Of a stretch of DNA of 64,000 nucleotides, positions 58,865 through 64,000 are shown one piece after another. Below the pieces are notes generated by a model. It saw only the letters and a program-made list of their open reading frames with translations, did no database searches and was not told the DNA's origin. The translations under genes were made by a program, and so were the position numbers. The stretch's first letter is position 1. Each line of letters opens with the position of its first letter. This stretch comes from Swaminathania salitolerans (GTDB lineage: Bacteria > Pseudomonadota > Alphaproteobacteria > Acetobacterales > Acetobacteraceae), in NCBI RefSeq assembly GCF_025994315.1, contig NZ_BAQE01000029.1; one strand, given 5' to 3'.

Positions 58865-59146
58865 GCCGCGCAGTCTTGTGGCGATGCTCATACGGCTATG
58901 ATCCCGGTCGAGAGAAAATCATCCATCCGGCCGCCACCGGGCGGCTCGGGGTTACGGCTCATCAGCGTGACGGCATTGAGCAGCGCCATCAGCGGGTCGA
59001 TCTTGAGATAACCCGACGCCTGTTTGGTGATGATGATGGCATTGCCCCTGGGCTCCACCTTCGCGTTCGAGACGGCCCAGGCCATGATCGGCCTTGCCCC
59101 GTGGCAGAGCGTGCCATCTGCAAGCTTGCGCTCGGCGGTCTTGATG
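58865..59146. repeat. Direct repeat of the terL end, copy B (partner 57813-58044)
   Basis: This copy lies inside and at the end of the intact terL gene and also carries about 25 bp of portal start that has no continuation here. It is the right-hand boundary of the moron insertion. Confidence 0.85.
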
Positions 59147-60588
59147 GCGCCCGAGAGCGTCCAGCCCTGCGAGATGCCCACCACGCGCTCATGCGCGATG
59201 CCGATCTGGGCCAGTGCATCGACAATGGCACCCACGCCCATCGGGTCGAGCCCCACGATCGCGAGCTTGCCGCTCCGGTCGATCGTGCCGAGGACCGCCA
59301 CCAGCGCGTCGATATCGGTGCCGGGCGCGGCCGTGATGACGAGATCGCCCTGCGTTTCGAAGTCGCGCAGCTGGCTGGCCTCGCGCTTGCGCAGCGCCAG
59401 CACGCCCTCGAACACCCAGCTTTTCTGCCAGTGCAGCCACTGGCCGGTTATACGGTCGCGCCCGAGAACTGCGAGCGACAGCAGATCGTCGAGCCCGCCG
59501 CCGTCGATGCCCGCCACGATCACCTCGCAGCGTTCGATCAGGGCCTCGAGGGTGAGCGTGTCGTCGCCTGCGCCCTGCCAGTAATCGGCACCGACCCAGC
59601 GATCGGAGCGCAAGGCCAGGCCGATCTCGACATTGAGATGCTGCGAGGCCCAGCTGGCCAGCTCGCCCACGCCTTTCTCGCGTGCGTCCTCATACTCGCG
59701 CCTGAGGCGATCCAGCGTGATCGACCGGCCCAGATTGGGCAGGACCATCGGCCAGTATTGCGGGTCTTCCCAGGGCGCGGCCTCGCCGGGCAGTTTCGAG
59801 GGCTGCTGGATATCGGGCGGTAATTCGTACAGGACCGGCAGAACCGGCTGATGGCGTTTGCCGTCGCGGATCTCGCGGGCACGGATCAGGTCCTGCGCGA
59901 ACACGCCCCTTGGCGGCCCGTCGCTCTGGGTGGTGATGATGGCGAGGAACGCCTCGGGCTGAGAGATCATGCCGCCGCGTATCTGGCGCATGACGCTGCC
60001 CGCATCGTTGCGCATGGCGATGACATGCTGCTCATCCACCAGCACGCCTGCGGGCTTTACGCCGGTCATGACGTCCGGGCTGAACGCCTTGACCTGCAGG
60101 GTCGCCCCGCTCGAGCGGAAGGTCAGACGCTTGAGATGCGTTTGCGCGTGAAACCGCCTCATCAGCGTGCGGTCGTTCTGCACCATGCCGAGCGCCTGGC
60201 TGAAGGCAAGCTCCGCAATTTCCTTGGTTGGCGCGACGATCAGGAATTCGGCGTTCGGGCGTTCGTTGACGATCACGGCCGTCAGCATCAGCCCGGCGCC
60301 GTTCGTGGTCTTGCTGTTCTTTTTCGGCACCAGGAGGAACAGCTCCTGGATGGCGCGCACACCCGTGTCAGGATCGAGCGCGCCGAACAGGGCAGAGACG
60401 ATTTCGCGAAACCAGTCGCCGCAGGCTTCCGCCATGGCGGGCGTGCCGGGCACGTCGGGGATGCGCAATCGGTCGAAGCAGCGCACGGCCCGCGCCGCAA
60501 GTTCGGGATCGACCGGCTCCAGATCAGGCAGAAGGGACTGGCCGGCACGCAGGCGCGCCTCCCAGTCCTTCCGGCTCAGATCCAGCAT
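58888..60588 (-). CDS. terL: Terminase large subunit
   Basis: A 566-residue protein. ATPase: Walker A-like L-V-P-K-K-N-S-K-T at 86-94, Walker B G-V-L-V-D-E-Q-H near 180. Nuclease: V-A-G-I-D-G-G-G-L-D-D near 340 and a distal D-P-L-M-A-L-L-N-A near 540. This is the Terminase_1/HK97-type order. It is the packaging motor and cuts the DNA concatemer. It starts 1 bp behind terS. Normally the portal gene would follow at once; here a moron separates them. Confidence 0.94.
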   Translation of the reverse strand: MLDLSRKDWEARLRAGQSLLPDLEPVDPELAARAVRCFDRLRIPDVPGTPAMAEACGDWFREIVSALFGALDPDTGVRAIQELFLLVPKKNSKTTNGAGLMLTAVIVNERPNAEFLIVAPTKEIAELAFSQALGMVQNDRTLMRRFHAQTHLKRLTFRSSGATLQVKAFSPDVMTGVKPAGVLVDEQHVIAMRNDAGSVMRQIRGGMISQPEAFLAIITTQSDGPPRGVFAQDLIRAREIRDGKRHQPVLPVLYELPPDIQQPSKLPGEAAPWEDPQYWPMVLPNLGRSITLDRLRREYEDAREKGVGELASWASQHLNVEIGLALRSDRWVGADYWQGAGDDTLTLEALIERCEVIVAGIDGGGLDDLLSLAVLGRDRITGQWLHWQKSWVFEGVLALRKREASQLRDFETQGDLVITAAPGTDIDALVAVLGTIDRSGKLAIVGLDPMGVGAIVDALAQIGIAHERVVGISQGWTLSGAIKTAERKLADGTLCHGARPIMAWAVSNAKVEPRGNAIIITKQASGYLKIDPLMALLNAVTLMSRNPEPPGGGRMDDFLSTGIIAV

Positions 60589-60589
60589 G

Positions 60590-60940
60590 TCAGTTCCTTC
60601 TGTTCATCGGGGGCAGATCGTCACCCCAGCCGTTATCGAGACCGGGCAGGGCGGGTTGATCCTCGCGCGGGGCCGCGAGGCGGGCATGGGCGTAGGGGAG
60701 CGCGGCCTTGGCGGCGTCGGCGCGGATGGCGGCGGCCAGACCGCGATTGCGGTAGATATGCGTGAGGAAGGTCAGGGGCGAGCAGGTCTCGAGATCCTTC
60801 AGGGTCATGCCGCTCAGGGCATCCCGATCGGGCGCGAGCGCGGAGGGGTCGACCACGAGCGGACCGTTCCAGTCCACCTGCTTCCTGTTCCGGCTGCCCT
60901 TTTTGCGTCCGGCGCCGGGACGTGCGCCACCGTGGGCCAT
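60590..60940 (-). CDS. terS: Terminase small subunit
   Basis: A 116-residue protein with a basic, glycine-rich start (G-G-A-R-P-G-A-G-R-K-K-G-S) and a helical middle (S-P-L-T-F-L-T-H-I-Y-R-N), as in short TerS proteins of HK97-like alphaproteobacterial phages. It recognises the packaging start on phage DNA. Its stop is adjacent to the terL start. Confidence 0.85.
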   Translation of the reverse strand: MAHGGARPGAGRKKGSRNRKQVDWNGPLVVDPSALAPDRDALSGMTLKDLETCSPLTFLTHIYRNRGLAAAIRADAAKAALPYAHARLAAPREDQPALPGLDNGWGDDLPPMNRRN

Positions 60941-61057
60941 TTCTGCCCCCTTTCCTTGATAACTTGATTTCCTTGATAGACCGGAAAATCTGCCGCTGAG
61001 CCCTGCGCGGTTGGGGGGGGCAGGATCCGGCCGGACTTTCGACCTGCCCCCTCGGGG

Positions 61058-61384
61058 TCAGCGGGTCGGGGTTTCGCGAGTGCGGGCAGCCCGGACGCGG
61101 GCGGTCTTGGCGCTATGGCAGGAGCCGCAGAGCAGCCGGACGTTACCCGGATCGAGCGGCGCGCCGCCGTCTTTCAGTTCATGGATATGATCGCCGAAGA
61201 TCCGGCAGCCCGTGCGGCCGCAGGCCTGGCAGCGTCGGCCACGCTGGGCCAGAAGGCGGGACATGAGGCCACGCCATTCGGATGAGAGATAGATGGTTTT
61301 TGTCTGCTTGGGCGGCGCCATCGCGATACCGGTTTCGACGCTGCGAACCGCTGGCGTGAGACATTGCAACCGCTTGAATGCCAT
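61058..61384 (-). CDS. Phage HNH endonuclease
   Basis: A 108-residue protein; Met22 (M-A-P-P-K-Q-T-K) is an alternative start. Zinc pairs C-Q-A-C-G and C-G-S-C-H frame the HNH core G-D-H-I-H-E-L-K-D-G-G and N-V-R-L-L-C. Small HNH proteins next to terS/terL are common in cos-type HK97-like phages and are needed for specific cleavage during packaging. Confidence 0.92.
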   Translation of the reverse strand: MAFKRLQCLTPAVRSVETGIAMAPPKQTKTIYLSSEWRGLMSRLLAQRGRRCQACGRTGCRIFGDHIHELKDGGAPLDPGNVRLLCGSCHSAKTARVRAARTRETPTR

Positions 61385-61410
61385 TGGTCATCACCCCGCG
61401 AAACAGGCGT

Positions 61411-61444
61411 AAAAAAAGACGCCTGCCCGAACGGGTAAGCGTCT
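61411..61444 (-). terminator. Rho-independent terminator upstream of the HNH gene
   Basis: On the minus strand AGACGC ... GCGTCT (with an internal CCC/GGG pair) is followed by seven T. It lies between the DUF6362-like gene and the HNH gene, separating early from packaging genes. Confidence 0.75.
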
Positions 61445-61498
61445 CGCGACAATGCCATGTTCAATACTGCAAAAACCGGCAAAAGCGGCATAAAAAAT

Positions 61499-61942
61499 TC
61501 ACGTCGACGCAATTTTTTTTGCAATCACCTCGCAGGCCTCACGGTGCATGCGTTTCACGGTCCTTTCGAATCGGCCCAGCTGGGCCGCGATCTTACCCCA
61601 GCTCCAGCGGTTGCAGCCTGATATGGGATGCACGATCAGCCTCATGTTGATCACCCGGCGCAGCCTGATCTGCGAGGCATCGATCAGGGAAAGCCAGCCA
61701 AGAGCGATATCCATGCGCCGGATCTGCTCGGCAGTAGGGGGCGGCATGAAGGCTTCCATCTCGCGGAACCAGTCGAGATCCTCCGGGTCGAACACGACGT
61801 CGGGCCATTTGACGCAATGCGTGCTCGGCCTGGTGCCCGTGGCGGGAAGGGCTGCGAGCGTATCCGCTGCCTCCGCGAGCCACTCCGCAACCTGATCGGC
61901 AATGTCCCGGGAGTGATCGAACAGGACGTATTCCGGGGTCAT
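61499..61942 (-). CDS. DUF6362-like phage protein (sigma/HTH-type)
   Basis: A 147-residue protein from the ATG at 61942 (MTPEYVLFDHSRD) with a GGAGG-type ribosome site. The C-terminal half has W-S-W-G-K-I-A-A-Q-L-G-R-F-E-R-T-V-K-R-M-H-R-E-A, a clear HTH of the kind found in DUF6362 and related phage regulators near terminase genes. It may act as a late-gene activator, as the position at the early/late border suggests. The assignment to DUF6362 is from memory of the family pattern. Confidence 0.65.
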   Translation of the reverse strand: MTPEYVLFDHSRDIADQVAEWLAEAADTLAALPATGTRPSTHCVKWPDVVFDPEDLDWFREMEAFMPPPTAEQIRRMDIALGWLSLIDASQIRLRRVINMRLIVHPISGCNRWSWGKIAAQLGRFERTVKRMHREACEVIAKKIAST

Positions 61943-61973
61943 CTCATTCTCCTCCGGGCCGCTGGAGCCCACT

Positions 61974-62212
61974 GGCTACCGGATTGGCTACCGGGCTACG
62001 GGATTGGCTACAGGATTATATATATTTATCAGTAGTTTATAGTAGTGGTAGCCATGGTAGCCACGGTAGCCAGTATTCAAGACGCAAGAGACACGTCTCC
62101 TCTGGTGGGGAATGCGTCTATACAGGTGCAGGAAGTGGCTACGGCGGCTACGGGAGCTACGGCGTTGTTTTTATTGCTCTTTTATGGCTACCGGCTGGCT
62201 ACCATTGGCTAC
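61974..62212. repeat. GGCTAC repeat array (13 sites in four clusters)
   Basis: GGCTAC occurs at 61974, 61986, 61994 and 62006 (plus orientation). Three GTAGCC in tandem 9-bp GGTAGCCAN units lie at 62048, 62057 and 62066. Two GGCTAC plus one AGCTAC with 9-bp spacing lie at 62137, 62146 and 62155. Three GGCTAC at 62186, 62197 and 62207 complete the array. The first and last clusters both run into GGATTA/GGGATTA. It occupies the whole space between the DUF6362-like gene and the primase/helicase gene. Plausible roles are a phage origin of replication or an operator. Confidence 0.75.
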
Positions 62213-62237
62213 GGGATTATGTTGAAATCTCAGTGGG

Positions 62238-64000
62238 TTAGACATCTTCACCCACTCCGAAGCCCAATTCGGCCGCTGTAACCCACACACAGCGGGCTGG
62301 AGTCATCGAGCCGATCTTGACCTTGCGCTTGGGACTGCGGGCCGATTCAAGACGTCGCAGTTCATAGAGCCAGCGTTGACCGGCGAATGGCGTATCATCG
62401 AACAGTCTGGTCAGCATGGCATTCCCCTGGGAAAACCAGAGTCCTGCGCCCTCGGCCTCGCGAGGATACGCCACGCCATTGCGCGCCTTGATCTCGTTCG
62501 GCCTGATAACCCGAATGCCGTATTGCCCGAGCACTTCGTCCGCAACAGAGCGCGAGAGCGGATCGATATCCGGCCTCTGTCCACTGTCATTTTCGAGAAG
62601 GCGCTCGATAAGGTCAGCTATAGATTTCCTTTCGGTCGATCGTTGCACCATGACAAGCTGCGTCATCAGGTGATTGATCATGCGGGTCGGAGCATCTTGC
62701 GTCGTAACGTCCTCCGCGTCACGCACAAATTCTGATAAAGCGCCAATGCCTATTTGTGCGCCCCGCTCATCCGGCACCGAATCCTCTGTCATGACCCACC
62801 AGCCCGCAAGGATCGCGCCCAGCTGATCCATCTCGCGGGGCTGGCAGCCGCTCTCGAGCAGGGCGGTGCGGAACGTGGCGAGCGCGACGCGGTAGCGTTC
62901 CCATCCGGCGAGGGCCCGTCCCCAGAGTGCGGCGCCGTGCTCGCGCGCCCAGGTGGCGAGATCGCGATGCTCGGCCGAATGGTCGGCCCCTTCCTCCGCC
63001 TTGGCGAGATCGATGATCGTAAAACGGCCCAGATGCTGCGCCTGCATGTCGGGCGGGTTGATCGAGGCCATGATGATCGAGCCGACCACCTCGATACTCC
63101 GGGCCACGCCATCCTTGCCGCCGCGCACGCCTTTCGTGCCTTCGCCGCCGGTGGAGGAGAGCACGAGATCCAGCAGCGCACGCGCGCCGCGCTGATCCTC
63201 GCGATCGGACGCCTCATCGATAAAGGCGGGCATAGCGCGCCCGTCGAGCCTCTGCTCCAGCCCGGCCTTCGACGTGTCATTGACGAACACATGCAAGGGC
63301 GAGGCCGCCTGCAACACGCGCAACAGCGACGATTTGCCGGATCCGGCCCCGCCGATCAGAAACCCGGCTGGCCGCCACGGGATGGACGCCCCGTAATAGG
63401 CACAGGCCAGCAGCCCGAGCACCGCAATCTCGCCGCCCGGCGTGCGGAAGTTCCAGAGCCTCCGGATACCATCCAGCAGATAACGCCCTTCCTCCGGGCC
63501 GCTGGGGCGTGCAGGCCGGGGCGATGGGGGTGCTGCGGCCCATACCTGGTTTCCGGTGCGCGTTCCTGCCTGTTCCAGCCGGTCGCCTATCATCACGGCA
63601 TCGCCACAGTGAACCACCGGAAGGCCGTTTTCAGCGGGCCATACGCCGGGTTTGCGAATCATGATGTGAGACCCGAAAAGCCCGGCCCGGGCGCATTCGG
63701 CCTGCAGGTAACTGGCTACGGAGTTGATACGGAAATCCACCACCTTTTCCTCGGTGGTTTCCTGCCCGTCCTGATCCTTCGTCTTGCATTGCGCCTTTTT
63801 GGGGAAGGTCGCACGCAACCAGCCATCATTCCCTGCGAACAACCCGAGCAGATCATGACGCGAACCGACCTGCCTTGCAGTCAGCACACGCAGCTGGCCC
63901 ACGCGGTCGAGGAAGAAATAGGAACCATCGAGATGACCCAGAGCGGTCACGGGGCAGGGCTCGTTTTTCTCCGGCGCGGCCGGTGGCTCGCCGCCGCCCC
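62238..64000 (-). CDS. Phage DNA primase/helicase-type replication protein, 5' end outside the window
   Basis: The frame is open to the right edge (at least 587 residues). The GTG at 63950 is not necessarily the start because coding character (E-P-C-P-V-T-A-L-G) continues upstream of it. It has an ATPase domain with Walker A G-G-A-G-S-G-K-S-S and a Walker B-like A-F-I-D-E-A-S-D-R, followed by G-S-I-I-M-A-S-I-N-P-P (sensor). This is the layout of the toprim/D5-like replicative helicases of temperate phages. It opens the phage origin and unwinds DNA. The GGCTAC array lies right at its 3' end. Confidence 0.8.
   Translation of the reverse strand, partial: GGGEPPAAPEKNEPCPVTALGHLDGSYFFLDRVGQLRVLTARQVGSRHDLLGLFAGNDGWLRATFPKKAQCKTKDQDGQETTEEKVVDFRINSVASYLQAECARAGLFGSHIMIRKPGVWPAENGLPVVHCGDAVMIGDRLEQAGTRTGNQVWAAAPPSPRPARPSGPEEGRYLLDGIRRLWNFRTPGGEIAVLGLLACAYYGASIPWRPAGFLIGGAGSGKSSLLRVLQAASPLHVFVNDTSKAGLEQRLDGRAMPAFIDEASDREDQRGARALLDLVLSSTGGEGTKGVRGGKDGVARSIEVVGSIIMASINPPDMQAQHLGRFTIIDLAKAEEGADHSAEHRDLATWAREHGAALWGRALAGWERYRVALATFRTALLESGCQPREMDQLGAILAGWWVMTEDSVPDERGAQIGIGALSEFVRDAEDVTTQDAPTRMINHLMTQLVMVQRSTERKSIADLIERLLENDSGQRPDIDPLSRSVADEVLGQYGIRVIRPNEIKARNGVAYPREAEGAGLWFSQGNAMLTRLFDDTPFAGQRWLYELRRLESARSPKRKVKIGSMTPARCVWVTAAELGFGVGEDV

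Noticed and set aside
61974..62212. CRISPR array
   Set aside because: The repeated unit is only 6-9 bp, spacing is irregular and one cluster is inverted. No Cas genes are present.

Overview
The window is GC-rich, densely packed DNA of a Gram-negative alphaproteobacterium. The overall look (MobA/MobC mobilisation genes, AATGTCCGC-type intergenic repeats, gene styles) fits an acetic acid bacterium (Acetobacteraceae), but no rRNA or intact tRNA is present to prove this. Most of it is accessory DNA: a mobilisable-element remnant, a defence island, an integrase region and a large prophage that runs off the right end.

1-5 kb is chromosome-like: a partial amidohydrolase with a divergent LysR regulator, a MerR metal sensor with a divergent CDF-like exporter (a clear 19-bp-spacer MerR promoter lies between them), and an ArgP/LysE amino-acid export pair. 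5.2-12.3 kb looks plasmid- or ICE-derived: HTH-membrane protein, relaxase, MobC-like protein with an oriT-like hairpin, XRE regulator, two serine resolvases, and a secreted-protein/membrane-protein pair between them.

12.6-23 kb is one minus-strand operon: small HTH protein, HsdM, a DUF262/DUF1524 (GmrSD-like) protein, a phosphoribosyltransferase-like protein, an HsdS that carries an N-terminal NADAR domain, and HsdR. Start/stop overlaps tie the genes together, so three non-standard activities (GmrSD-like nuclease, PRTase, NADAR) sit inside a type I restriction-modification operon. This is the strongest candidate for an under-described system here. An IS3-family element with a frameshifted transposase follows. 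After it comes an AT-rich two-frame gene whose halves are joined at five AAAAC repeats that also contain an A-AAA-AAC slippery heptamer, flanked by direct copies of a roughly 170-bp repeat. A tyrosine integrase comes next.

27.6-30.8 kb holds an EcoRII-type restriction enzyme, its Dcm-like methylase and Vsr. 31-64 kb is a HK97-like siphophage prophage read on the minus strand. From its early/packaging side at 64 kb down it has: primase/helicase, a GGCTAC repeat array, DUF6362-like protein, HNH, TerS, TerL, portal, protease, capsid, connectors, tail tube, a tail chaperone with a canonical GGGAAAC -1 frameshift site, tape measure, tail tip and fibres, lysozyme, holin and Dam. Morons interrupt it: a Gabija-like OLD nuclease/UvrD helicase pair between fibres and lysis genes, two plus-strand lipoproteins, and a small membrane protein. 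One lipoprotein moron lies between two copies of the terminase 3' end, which records how it was acquired.
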